Source of the DNA: Calditrichota bacterium | Lineage (GTDB): Bacteria; Calditrichota; Calditrichia; RBG-13-44-9 | Assembly (NCBI GenBank): GCA_016934605.1 | Contig: JAFGSO010000129.1 | Span: forward strand, 1-20,223 | Reading direction: 5' to 3' | Length of the DNA stretch: 20,223 nt | Shown here: piece by piece, positions 6,992 through 15,315 of the stretch | Position numbering within the stretch: the first letter of the stretch is position 1 | Layout of the letters: each line of letters starts with the position of its first letter | Translations under genes and position numbers: made by a program | Notes under the pieces: generated by a model | Seen by the model: only the letters and a program-made list of their open reading frames with translations | Told to the model about the DNA's origin: nothing | Databases searched by the model: none

Positions 6992-7756
6992 CTAGTTCAT
7001 TTTTCCCTCAATCGAACGAATAAGCTCCTCATCACGGGTTATTTCGCCGGTGTTCTTATTCACAAGATAGGTTGTTTTCAACAGATAAATGATATCCCGC
7101 ATACCCCAGTCTCCACCCATGAAATCAGTTTCATAAAGAATAACACAATAATTTTCCCGGATTTCAGAAATGGAGGATTCTAATACCGTTCTTCCTCCAT
7201 GTTGATACTCGCCAATAAACCATAAATATTCAATCAATTCCTTGACTTCAGCAAGGATGAATGGTCTTTTATTATATTTTCCGATAATCTCACCGGGATT
7301 AAAAAAATCGTACATGGAGCGGTCCAGATAACTGCACTTATGCACCCTGGATAAAATGATATCGCGCGGATTTACTTCATACACTCTTTTGAATTCGAAG
7401 TATTTTTCAGTTTCTCTCTCACTAACGAGTTTCCGGTAATAAGCACTATTTAGACTGGTTTGTTCAGACCATTGTAGAGCTTGATTTCGATCATCCGTAC
7501 AAAGTTGGATCCAGCTCGCTTCACGTTGATCTGGGGGAGTTATACTCACTGTATTATTATAATAGATACCTGCTCCTTGCAGATCTTCATGGTAAAAATC
7601 CGGAGGATATTTGTAGGAGGTGTAGACTGCGTTGAATAAATCCTGGTCACTGAATTTTTCCTTCTTTTCAGGCGCTATAGGGTCCTTCGATTCCCTGCAA
7701 CTGATGAATAGAATAATAAGCAGAACGACATACAGAAAAAAATTTAAAATCCTCAT
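6992..7756 (-). CDS. Lipoprotein of unknown function
   Basis: A 254-residue exported protein. The N-terminal 'MRILNFFLYVVLLIILFISC' is a lipoprotein signal peptide with Cys20 as the lipidated residue. The open frame extends 13 codons further upstream, but the ATG at 7756 follows a GGGGGG run at 8 bases and puts the signal peptide at the N-terminus, so I chose it. The mature part is mixed alpha/beta with many charged and aromatic residues. It resembles no family I know. The C-terminal 'TTYLVNKNTGEITRDEEL' stretch recalls a YkuD-free, PepSY-like beta hairpin, but that is weak. It is probably transcribed with whatever remains of the broken gene upstream. Confidence 0.65.
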   Translation of the reverse strand: MRILNFFLYVVLLIILFISCRESKDPIAPEKKEKFSDQDLFNAVYTSYKYPPDFYHEDLQGAGIYYNNTVSITPPDQREASWIQLCTDDRNQALQWSEQTSLNSAYYRKLVSERETEKYFEFKRVYEVNPRDIILSRVHKCSYLDRSMYDFFNPGEIIGKYNKRPFILAEVKELIEYLWFIGEYQHGGRTVLESSISEIRENYCVILYETDFMGGDWGMRDIIYLLKTTYLVNKNTGEITRDEELIRSIEGKMN

Positions 7757-7887
7757 GATAAATACCCCCCGATAATGATAAACTTTCAAATACAATAATA
7801 TAGATGTCAGGCTGTGTTACATGGCTGATCATTCAATCTTACCCGGTACCTCACGATTAACTAAAATCATATTAACAGGTGATTCCT

Positions 7888-8255
7888 TCACCAATTCAAT
7901 AAAAAATAAAATGTACTGGTGGTCATTAGCAAGTGTAAAATATGGGATGATATGATTTATGCGGGAAACAATTAAGGGCAGTGATTTTTCTGTACTCAAT
8001 AATCCGCCAGTACCGATCGTGCCCAGAAAAAGTATCAGAACAATAAGGATTGTACTCCATTCAACTGCATCAAGTCCTGCTTCATTTCGGGTCCGAAGGG
8101 ATGCAATCAGGAAGGATAACAATTGCGGCAACCGGGCTCAATTTATGCACGGTCAGGACCAAACTATTGAAAGGTTTTCCGGACCGGTTCAGCCCGTAAC
8201 CCGAGCCGAAAATAAGTATAAAACAAGCTACCAGATAAAATAATATTTGGATCAC
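7888..8255 (-). pseudogene. Small two-repeat membrane protein gene broken by two frameshifts
   Basis: Three minus-strand frames in a row read as one small membrane protein of about 120 residues. Frame 1 starts GTG at 8255 and gives 'GYGLNRSGKPFNSLVLTVHK' and 'LSPVAAIVI'. Near 8113 the reading must move by one base to continue as 'LIASLRTRNEAGLDAVEWST' then 'TGGLLSTEKSLPLIVSRINH'. Near 7945 another one-base move gives 'LLMTTSTFYFLLNW' and a stop at 7888. The two halves resemble each other (helix, Lys-rich loop with an HK or NH pair, Pro, helix), as in small conserved membrane proteins I have seen in related bacteria. Each break is explained by one extra base. Without the shifts the longest single frame (TTG at 8131 to 7829) lacks the first helix. 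This is either a pseudogene or two assembly errors. Confidence 0.6.
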
Positions 8256-8412
8256 AGACCTGTTATTTTAATTCCTTTCTTAAAATATAAAAGAATTGTC
8301 TGTCACTCTCCGAATAAATATTGATTAATAACAATGTCAAAAAAACATCAAATTTGGATAAAATAATAAGTCATCTTTTTTAAGAAAGTTTACCTTCACG
8401 GAAAACTTGTTC

Positions 8413-8446
8413 CCCTTCCTTCTCCTGCCAGGAGGAAAAGGAAGGG
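8413..8446. repeat. Strong stem-loop after the nucleotide-sugar dehydrogenase
   Basis: CCCTTCCTT at 8413-8421 pairs perfectly with AAGGAAGGG at 8438-8446. Inside, CTCCT at 8422-8426 pairs with AGGAG at 8430-8434 around a three-base loop, with a three-base bulge. It sits 67 bases beyond the dehydrogenase stop. The T-run is weak and late on the minus strand, so it could be a non-canonical terminator, a transcript 3' end, or a dispersed palindrome. Confidence 0.45.
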
Positions 8447-8512
8447 ATTCGAGTCTAAAGAAATTTTTTAGAAAAACAATCTTTTATAATTTGATAGACA
8501 TAAGTGGCAAAA

Positions 8513-10147
8513 TCAAATAACTGTTTTATCCCGCAGTCTTGGTATGTGCCCGCGTCCCATCGCTTTCACTGTACACCCCAGATCCATATATTCCTTGATT
8601 TTTTCATCACTCAGAATACCGAATGCATCAACGATTGCGGCCGGACGCCCGATTGCCTCCACTACTTCCTTTGGCTTCAGCTCCAGATAGGGCTTGTGTC
8701 TCACCGCAAACACCACTGCATCGGCATCCCTGAGAGTTTCCAGAAGATCTTTTTTCACGGTCACCTCTTTCAGTTTTTCCTGATTGCGGAAAAAGACCTT
8801 TCGTCCATGTCCGGTGCCCGGATATTCATCCTGTTTCTCCAGTTCCCACCAGTGATCCACATAGGGATCATGCACCCGGATTTCGGCACCCATTTCAGAT
8901 AATTTCCTTACCACAATTTCCGATCCGCTGTAGCGGGTATCGCCCACATCCTCCCGGTAAGATGCACCCAGAATCAGCACTTCGGCGGCGGCAATCGGTC
9001 TGCGCATCAGCCTGAGGGCATCCCGAACAAGTTGTGCGGCATGGGCGCCACGTATATCGTTAATATCTATGGCCAGCGGGGTGATTTTGAAAATATTATC
9101 CTCAAATCCCAGAATACGTTTATAAGCCCACATCCCTAAACCGCCGTCCTTCGGCAGACAGTAACCGCCAATCCCGGGTCCGGGAAACATGATATTGCTG
9201 TGGGTAGGACGTACTTTAATCGCCTCAATCACTTTAATAATATCCACACCGTTTCTTTCGGCAAACAGACTCCATTCATCCATGAAGGCCAGAATGGTAG
9301 CGCGATAGCTGTTTTCCACGATCTTGGCAGTCTCGCTTTCAATCGGGCGGTCGAGCACAGTCAGGGGGAATTCATCGGTATTCAATACTTCATTCAGGAA
9401 TTTAACCACCCGCTTTCTTGCTTTTTCATTGATGCCACTGCAGACTCTCCAGAAATCGCGGATACTGGCCACGTAGTTTTTCCCCGGCATCACCCGCTCA
9501 TAGCTGTGTGCCAGAAGGGGATCGGACTTAATTCCACGTTTCCGGAAAATTTTATGCATAATCGGATAGGCCACCTGTTCAGTGGTTCCCGGAGCCACGG
9601 TGGTTTCAATCAGCGTCAGTGCTTCCGGCGGGATATGTTCGGCAATCACCGCAAAGGCGTTTTCCAGAGCTTTCATCTCCACTTCCCCGTTCCTGACATT
9701 CCCCAGTTCGTTCTTTAGATAATCGCACTGGACGTCCACCACCACCACATCAGCCAGTGTGAGAACCTCATAAGTATATGTTGCCACCATGGTTTTTTTA
9801 TCAATCACACAGCGCTTTATCATGGGTGCCACTTCGGGATCTTCCGCCTTGACCGGCGAAATACCTTTATTCAGAAGCGGTATTTTCCAGAAACTTCTAA
9901 CGCTGGGACGTTGAACACCTATGACAAACTTGGAAGGTTTACCGGTTTTTTTATCAACCGTATCGGCCACAATTGAGGCCATTACCGCGCCCACAAAACC
10001 CAGCCCCATGACCACTACAATTTCATGTCCTTCTTTTCTGTGCTCTGCGGCCAGTTTCTTGATTCTCTCAAATTCCTTCTGATAATCTTCCGGCATCGGA
10101 AGCTTATACTTTTCGCCATTCGGACTGATCGAGTAATTCGCCGTCAT
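8513..10147 (-). CDS. UDP-glucose/GDP-mannose dehydrogenase family (nucleotide-sugar 6-dehydrogenase)
   Basis: A 544-residue cytoplasmic enzyme that oxidises the C6 alcohol of a nucleotide sugar to a carboxylate with two NAD+. The N-terminal Rossmann loop is G48-L-G-F-V-G53. The catalytic region shows Glu181 in 'ETTVAPGTTE', K275 and N279 in 'ETAKIVENSYRA', and the nucleophile Cys330 in 'GPGIGGYCLPKDGG'. The C-terminal UDP-binding domain begins near 385 with 'LILGASYREDVGDTRYSGSE'. It is about 100 residues longer than UDP-glucose dehydrogenases, with about 45 extra at the N-terminus and an expanded loop at 62-110. The layout recalls UDP-HexNAc dehydrogenases (WecC/WbpA type), but the sugar is not certain. 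Start: ATG with GGAGG at 5 bases. The product would feed surface polysaccharide, although no glycosyltransferase is adjacent. Confidence 0.88.
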   Translation of the reverse strand: MTANYSISPNGEKYKLPMPEDYQKEFERIKKLAAEHRKEGHEIVVVMGLGFVGAVMASIVADTVDKKTGKPSKFVIGVQRPSVRSFWKIPLLNKGISPVKAEDPEVAPMIKRCVIDKKTMVATYTYEVLTLADVVVVDVQCDYLKNELGNVRNGEVEMKALENAFAVIAEHIPPEALTLIETTVAPGTTEQVAYPIMHKIFRKRGIKSDPLLAHSYERVMPGKNYVASIRDFWRVCSGINEKARKRVVKFLNEVLNTDEFPLTVLDRPIESETAKIVENSYRATILAFMDEWSLFAERNGVDIIKVIEAIKVRPTHSNIMFPGPGIGGYCLPKDGGLGMWAYKRILGFEDNIFKITPLAIDINDIRGAHAAQLVRDALRLMRRPIAAAEVLILGASYREDVGDTRYSGSEIVVRKLSEMGAEIRVHDPYVDHWWELEKQDEYPGTGHGRKVFFRNQEKLKEVTVKKDLLETLRDADAVVFAVRHKPYLELKPKEVVEAIGRPAAIVDAFGILSDEKIKEYMDLGCTVKAMGRGHIPRLRDKTVI

Positions 10148-10256
10148 TTTTCCTCCGTATTGGAATTTTGTAAACTATTACCTGAATAAAATTGTGTCAT
10201 ATGAAAACTTTTTGAATCGGCTTCAGCTGTAAATATTTTAATTTGATTTTACAATT

Positions 10257-12059
10257 TCACTTTTTTTGAATAATTTCATCATAGAATTCTTTTAACAGAT
10301 AATACGCCTGCTTTTTCTGACCCTTATCTGATACCAGCCCTTTCCTGTTCCAGAAATCCTGAATAACTGGCAAAGGACGTCTCGGAGAGCGAAAGTCCTT
10401 CAGGATCCAGGGAGTCATTCCACGTATAAACGGAATTTTCTGCAACATCTTGAGATTTTTTCCATAAACATACAGTTGAAACTCTTCGGTCCAGCGGGTC
10501 AATTTATCCCCATGATATCCGTAAAGGGCACCGGCCCCGAATTCACTCATGATCAGGGGTTTATCATATATCGTTTTCCATTCAACACTGTCACATTTGG
10601 CAGGAAGACCATCGTACCATCCAATATAGGAGTTGCACCCCAGCACATCCACATATTCTCCAAACGGATCGTCAATCATGAGAGTATGTTCATTTATATA
10701 ATGTCTTTCCATTGCCGCCGTTATCAATCGGGTTGGGTCCAGAGTTCTGGCAAGGTCAGCTAATTTTTTTAAAAATTGCAGCCGTGGTTCTGATACGGGT
10801 GTTTCGTTAGCCATGGACCATAAAATTACAGATGCCCGGTTTTTATCGCGGGTTATCATTTCAGTCAGCTGCAGTCTGGCGTTGTTGAAAGTCGCTTCAT
10901 TTTCCCACAGAATTGTCCAGTAAACCGGGATTTCCGACCAGACCAGCAATCCAATTTCATCAGCTATTCGTGTCATATATTCATTATGGGGATAATGGGC
11001 CAGACGTACGAAATTACAGTTTAATTCCTTGGCCCAGTTCAGGAGAATTTTGGCATGCTCTCTGGCATAGGCACGGGCACCATCCATGAATGGTGCTTCT
11101 TCATGGATCGATATTCCTCTTAAAAAAACAGGCTTCCCGTTCAGCAAAATATCCGTTCCGTTTACTTCTATTTTTCTAAAGCCAATTCGATCCCTTATGG
11201 TATCAGATTCGGTTTCGATAAAAACATTATAAAGTTTCGGATTCTCAGGTGACCATAATTCCGGTTCTGCCTGAACGTCAAACCGGGCATATCCAGTCCG
11301 GTCTGTACGATATTTATTATCTATTTTCAATTCGGGTATCAGGATATGAAACTTCTGTTCTTTATTTTCTCCGTCGAGTTGCGCCCAGCCGGAAATCTTA
11401 TTGCGGGAATTTTTATCCAGCTGAACAAAATAATCTCTGACAAAAGTTTCGGGAACTTCAACCAGCAGCACCCGTCGAGTTATTCCGCCATAATTAAACC
11501 AGTCGGTATTTAATGTCGGTACCGCTTCACGGTATCTCCTGTTGTCTGCTTTAACAATCAGAAAGTTATCTTCTTCCTTAATCAGATTGGTAATCTCAGA
11601 GTTGAATGGAGTAAATCCCCCCTCGTGCTCGCCCACAAATTCTCCATTCAAATACACTTTCGCCTGATAATTTATTGCACCAAAATAGATAAAAATCCGT
11701 GAATCCGGTTTTTTTCGATAATTGAATGATTTTTTAAACCAGATGGTCCCTTCATATAAGAAGAGCTTCTCGCTCTGAGAATTCCAGTCACCCGGAACAT
11801 GAAGCAGATCTTCGCTGTCGAAACTGTATTCAACGCGGTCTGATTTTGTCTGAGGTTTCCGATTTTTGAAATAGCCGTTTTCTGAAGGATGGTAACGGTA
11901 ATCATAATATCCGGTCTCGTAGGGATCGATGATAAAATTCCAATTGCCGTGCAGATCTGTTGATGATCTTCCGTCGACATTGATGATGAGGGGAGAAGCA
12001 TATAAACAGGTAAAAACTGATAAAAAAGTAACAATCAGCATACGAAAAAGACCAAGCAT
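10257..12059 (-). CDS. Secreted glycoside hydrolase family 2 (beta-glucuronidase/galactosidase-like)
   Basis: A 600-residue exported glycosidase. A signal peptide (about 1-21, ending near LYA) is followed by the GH2 sugar-binding jelly roll (about 30-205), the immunoglobulin-like domain (about 206-300) and the TIM barrel (about 300-595). The general acid/base is Glu419 in 'VILWSMANETP' and the nucleophile is Glu506 in 'IMSEFGAGALYG'; the 'NFVRLAHYPHNEYM' segment at 349-362 is also typical. The compact size and motif forms are closer to beta-glucuronidase than to the 1000-residue LacZ, but substrate is an inference. Start: ATG with AGG at about 8 bases. It lies downstream of the pectinesterase group and could act on uronic-acid or galactose side chains of the same polysaccharide. 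Confidence 0.85.
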   Translation of the reverse strand: MLGLFRMLIVTFLSVFTCLYASPLIINVDGRSSTDLHGNWNFIIDPYETGYYDYRYHPSENGYFKNRKPQTKSDRVEYSFDSEDLLHVPGDWNSQSEKLFLYEGTIWFKKSFNYRKKPDSRIFIYFGAINYQAKVYLNGEFVGEHEGGFTPFNSEITNLIKEEDNFLIVKADNRRYREAVPTLNTDWFNYGGITRRVLLVEVPETFVRDYFVQLDKNSRNKISGWAQLDGENKEQKFHILIPELKIDNKYRTDRTGYARFDVQAEPELWSPENPKLYNVFIETESDTIRDRIGFRKIEVNGTDILLNGKPVFLRGISIHEEAPFMDGARAYAREHAKILLNWAKELNCNFVRLAHYPHNEYMTRIADEIGLLVWSEIPVYWTILWENEATFNNARLQLTEMITRDKNRASVILWSMANETPVSEPRLQFLKKLADLARTLDPTRLITAAMERHYINEHTLMIDDPFGEYVDVLGCNSYIGWYDGLPAKCDSVEWKTIYDKPLIMSEFGAGALYGYHGDKLTRWTEEFQLYVYGKNLKMLQKIPFIRGMTPWILKDFRSPRRPLPVIQDFWNRKGLVSDKGQKKQAYYLLKEFYDEIIQKK

Positions 12060-12098
12060 TGGTTAACCTATTAAATTGATACAGAAAACAATTCTCAT

Positions 12099-12491
12099 TT
12101 ATTTTAAATTTTTCCGAACAAAATGTGTTGAATATGCATTCTCCACGTTTTTGTCGTGGCTTTTTGAAAAACGCAAAATATTTCTATTTTTGCCCTTACC
12201 CCATTGTTTGTAAACAGTATGAGATTCCTTCAGATCGATATCCTGCGCATGAAATTTTAGAATTCTCAGGATTCTATTGGCCTTGGAGAGATTGCATTTT
12301 ATTACTTTCTCGAGGTATGGAATTCGCCCGAACCTCCAGTTTTCTACATCTTTTTTATTCAGATATTCAAGTTTCAGGAAGATCTCAACGGGGCTTACAA
12401 AATTCTCGTTTTCCAAAATTGCATGGATCGCTTTAGAAACTTTTGGGTAAAATTTGTCTTTTCTATAATTCTTTTGCATAATTTTGGTCAT
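12099..12491 (-). CDS. Conserved cytoplasmic protein of unknown function
   Basis: About 130 basic, mostly helical residues without signal peptide or membrane segment. The conserved core is 'NWRFGRIPYLEKVIKCNLSK', then 'RILRILKFHAQD', 'TVYKQWGKG' and a C-terminal 'LRFSKSHDKN...AYSTHFV'. I recall close relatives as uncharacterised small proteins scattered across many bacterial phyla, with this core strongly kept. The basic character would suit RNA or DNA binding, but that is a guess. The frame is open up to a TTG at 12515; no start has a good ribosome site, and I chose the ATG at 12491, preceded by GGGAAAG. It sits between secreted-protein genes and may not share their function. Confidence 0.6.
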   Translation of the reverse strand: MTKIMQKNYRKDKFYPKVSKAIHAILENENFVSPVEIFLKLEYLNKKDVENWRFGRIPYLEKVIKCNLSKANRILRILKFHAQDIDLKESHTVYKQWGKGKNRNILRFSKSHDKNVENAYSTHFVRKNLK

Positions 12492-12611
12492 ATAATCATG
12501 ATCTTTCCCATTCAAACGACTTTTGTAATATTAAATGTTTTCATAAAATCTATTACTTCATACAACTTGCTTCATTTTGAAGATTTTTTTAAATGTAACA
12601 TGCTAACATGT

Positions 12612-12631
12612 TTTCATTTTTCAAAATGAAA
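12612..12631. repeat. AT-rich perfect hairpin over a stop codon
   Basis: TTTCATTTT at 12612-12620 pairs with AAAATGAAA at 12623-12631 around a two-base loop. It overlaps the last codons and stop of the 12614-13177 gene. It is AT-only apart from one C:G pair per arm, so it is a weak structure, perhaps part of the transcript 3' end. Confidence 0.25.
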
Positions 12632-13177
12632 GATCATATCATTTTCAGGCATGAATTCTTTCCGCTTCCAGTAATATATCCGCTCGCCATCGATGCCGTA
12701 TATTCTATCCGCTTCAATGGAAAAACCGGTGATTTCAACCCCACCGCTTACAATCAGCTTGTACTCAGCCTGCTCCAAAGGTTTATTCCATCTGCGGGTG
12801 GATGTTAAAATGTAGCGGGCGCTGTCGCAGGTTAGTTCTTCCCGGTAGCGTATGCGGTAAACCTCTGTGTCACCAGGAGCTACTTCCAGCAAAAAGGAAA
12901 ATCCGCGTCCACTTAAATTTATAATATCGGCTGTGGTATTTTTTGAAATATTCAAGACATTAATGGAGTCTATAGCTTTCGAATGGGGTGAATTCCCGAA
13001 AGGGAAATATATTGATTTTTCCAGTCTCTTTCCTGACTTATTGCTAAACCAGTAAAATCCATCTACCTGGAAATATTCATTGTCTATTCTAAAGGTTATA
13101 TCCTCCTGAAAAAAAGCCATTTCCTGACCGAAGATAATCCCATTCAGTATCAGGATAACTATGCCAATAAATCTCAT
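12614..13177 (-). CDS. Small secreted protein, beta-rich, unknown function
   Basis: A 187-residue exported protein with an N-terminal signal peptide (hydrophobic to about residue 17, probable cut before QE). The mature part is beta-rich and has no lipobox or sorting domain, so it is probably periplasmic. It resembles proteins that decorate the outer envelope ('YRIRYREELTCDSARYILTS', then a 'EYKLIVSGGVEITGFS' strand pair) but I cannot name a family. The start codon follows the stop of the sorting-domain gene by 7 bases, which implies an operon and probable translational coupling. That tight pairing is the best clue to its role: a partner or accessory of the upstream secreted protein. Confidence 0.65.
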   Translation of the reverse strand: MRFIGIVILILNGIIFGQEMAFFQEDITFRIDNEYFQVDGFYWFSNKSGKRLEKSIYFPFGNSPHSKAIDSINVLNISKNTTADIINLSGRGFSFLLEVAPGDTEVYRIRYREELTCDSARYILTSTRRWNKPLEQAEYKLIVSGGVEITGFSIEADRIYGIDGERIYYWKRKEFMPENDMIFHFEK

Positions 13178-13184
13178 ATTATGC

Positions 13185-14252
13185 TTACTTTAGAAGAATC
13201 ACTGAACCGTTTTTATAGACCTTATTTCCTGAACGAAGCTGATAATGATACCTGCCTGATGACACCTGATTGCCGTAATAGTCTTTGCCATCCCAATAAA
13301 GCAATGAATTATTCATCACTTTGATGCTGACGATTTTCTGGCCAATAACATTAAAAATATCGATATTCATTTTTTCATTTTGCAGGTTTGGCGGAATCTG
13401 CACCTTAAAATTGGTCCTGGAATTAAAAGGATTGGGATAATTCAGCACCTCTAAATCGGATATTGGTTGTTGATAGCTATCTTTTAAACCTACTAAATAA
13501 TCCGTCTGAAAATGTATATCGCTTTCATAGAGAGAATCGGGATTTATATTTAATCGGAGAGAATCGATTCTAACAGTTCGCGATCCTCCCGGCATATAAT
13601 TATATATTATAAACCGGCAGATAGCCTTCCGGGAAAAAACTCTGGTGAAATAAGTGCCGTCATTTCGGAAAAAAACAGGATTATCCAATTTAAAATTTCC
13701 GGTCGTTACAGAGATATTATTTTTGTCGTATATACGTCCATATAGTGTCCCGCAGGTTCCGCAGGTATCATTTGGCAAACCGATTGTCGGACTTTTGTCC
13801 TTGGAAAAAAGGTAATAGCCTATCCGGGTCACCGAATATCCTGTTTGAATAGAATCGATAACAGATCCTGAGAGGTTGCCAAAACACAGGGAATCCACCC
13901 CAACATCGTACGGTAAATCAGACAGAAAAGAATGGAGTTTAATGTCATCACCATCCCGGTTGATTGATAAAGATGTCATCAGGCTGTCTGATGTAACCAC
14001 AAATATATCAGTATTGTCCTGAATATTATCCAGTCTGATCCTGGAAAATCCGTCCCGGGATGATATGCAGATACTGTCAAAGTCCTGTTTCTGAAACGGC
14101 ATACTATACTCAAAATCAATCTCCAAATACCAGTTGTTATTCCCATCAAATTTGAACTCCGAGATAAATGCCTGAGGAAGGACAATGGGATTACTAAACA
14201 AAGAGTTAATGGGAGCGAAAACAAATATCAAAATAAGAATACATTTTCTCAT
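13185..14252 (-). CDS. Secreted protein with C-terminal FlgD-like sorting domain
   Basis: A 355-residue exported protein. The signal peptide ends near residue 20 (after LFS). A beta-rich body of unknown function follows, containing a short 'DTCGTCGTLYGRIYD' stretch near 162-176 that could form a disulphide or begin a carboxypeptidase-regulatory-like beta domain. The last 89 residues are a typical C-terminal sorting domain: 'NYPNPFNSRTNFKVQIP', then 'IDIFNVIGQKI', 'LYWDGKDYYGNQVSSGRYHY' and 'GSVILLK'. In FCB bacteria such domains send proteins through the type IX secretion system or to the cell surface. Start: ATG with GGGGAG at 5 bases. It is the leading gene of a tight pair with the next secreted protein. 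Confidence 0.75.
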   Translation of the reverse strand: MRKCILILIFVFAPINSLFSNPIVLPQAFISEFKFDGNNNWYLEIDFEYSMPFQKQDFDSICISSRDGFSRIRLDNIQDNTDIFVVTSDSLMTSLSINRDGDDIKLHSFLSDLPYDVGVDSLCFGNLSGSVIDSIQTGYSVTRIGYYLFSKDKSPTIGLPNDTCGTCGTLYGRIYDKNNISVTTGNFKLDNPVFFRNDGTYFTRVFSRKAICRFIIYNYMPGGSRTVRIDSLRLNINPDSLYESDIHFQTDYLVGLKDSYQQPISDLEVLNYPNPFNSRTNFKVQIPPNLQNEKMNIDIFNVIGQKIVSIKVMNNSLLYWDGKDYYGNQVSSGRYHYQLRSGNKVYKNGSVILLK

Positions 14253-14328
14253 TTTTTCTCCCCAATCTGGTTATTATTTCTCTACTACTTCATTCATTAA
14301 GCCGGCTGCATTACCAATCTTAACTTAA

Positions 14329-15249
14329 TCAAAAAAATTCCAAAAATTTAAATAATGCATGAAAATGATCAATATGATCCGGTGCACTGTTACCGGCAAA
14401 ACCGAGTACGGTAAACTTTCCTTCACTCACTTCACTTATTTGCTGCATTCCCAGAGCTCCCCATTTTAATACCGGTTTTCTGAATAATCCAACTTCACGG
14501 ATAATATAATCTGCAGTTTCAGTGGTACTGGCATAGGTTCCAGGAAATATTTCCGAGTGAGTCATGACAAAAATTTTTTGACCGTCAATTGCCATTTTAG
14601 CCAAATCCAGAAAAGGCCGGAGCTTATGGGCATTTAAATTTCCCCCTTCAGCCAGAAGCTGCCTTTCCGGTACATAATCGGTGTGGAGTCCGTCCAGCAA
14701 TATCACACCATCCAGTATAGATAGCGCTTCCGGCTGATTCAGGATAGCTCTCACCGCGCCATATCCGGCACTGAAGGAGCTCACATAAATTCCATTAAGT
14801 ATACCCTCTTCGCCCCGGTATTCTGTTAGCGAATCCCTTATAGATTTTATGAATCCGGCAAATGATCCACCCTTTGCAAATACTTTTTCATAAACAGATG
14901 ATCCGCTACCCAGGTTTATAACGATCAGGAAATAGGACTCCTCAGATTTCTCCACTGCATAGATGGGAACATAAGCTGCTCCATGAAAGTGAATCAGTAG
15001 TCTCAAGCAATCCGCCTCAAAGCTCTGCCGTGGCAGATATGCCTGAATTGGTTTGTCGAGAATGCCTGGAATCTCAAATTGCTTTCCGAGGACTGTATCC
15101 AGTTCCACCCGGTCATGTGCACGTGTGAAATCCACCATTGGCGAGGGGAACTGCATCTGAGCCTGAATGGTGAAGGAAAAGAGAATCAGAAAGGAGCAGC
15201 AAAATATGACTGACATTGATGTCTGTTTAAAAGTTATTCCCATTTTCAC
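14329..15249 (-). CDS. Secreted alpha/beta-hydrolase-like protein
   Basis: A 306-residue exported protein with a signal peptide to about residue 30 (ending QAQ). The fold looks like an alpha/beta hydrolase: 'LLIHFHGAA' at 84-92 is a strand and oxyanion-hole HG motif. S160 in 'SSFSAGYGAVRA' sits in a nucleophile elbow (S-x-S-A-G in place of G-x-S-x-G). Candidate acid and base are Asp186 or Asp191 and one of His231, His292 or His295 near the C-terminus. An esterase acting on an extracellular substrate is the likeliest role; next to a pectinesterase, deacetylation of pectin is conceivable but unproved. Start: GTG at 15249 or ATG at 15243; neither has a strong ribosome site. A 66-base gap separates it from the pectinesterase. 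Confidence 0.6.
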   Translation of the reverse strand: MKMGITFKQTSMSVIFCCSFLILFSFTIQAQMQFPSPMVDFTRAHDRVELDTVLGKQFEIPGILDKPIQAYLPRQSFEADCLRLLIHFHGAAYVPIYAVEKSEESYFLIVINLGSGSSVYEKVFAKGGSFAGFIKSIRDSLTEYRGEEGILNGIYVSSFSAGYGAVRAILNQPEALSILDGVILLDGLHTDYVPERQLLAEGGNLNAHKLRPFLDLAKMAIDGQKIFVMTHSEIFPGTYASTTETADYIIREVGLFRKPVLKWGALGMQQISEVSEGKFTVLGFAGNSAPDHIDHFHALFKFLEFF

Positions 15250-15315
15250 TTATTTCTCATTTAATCTGATATCGATGCAGTTTCACAATCATTTATTTTG
15301 AACCGATTTCACCTT

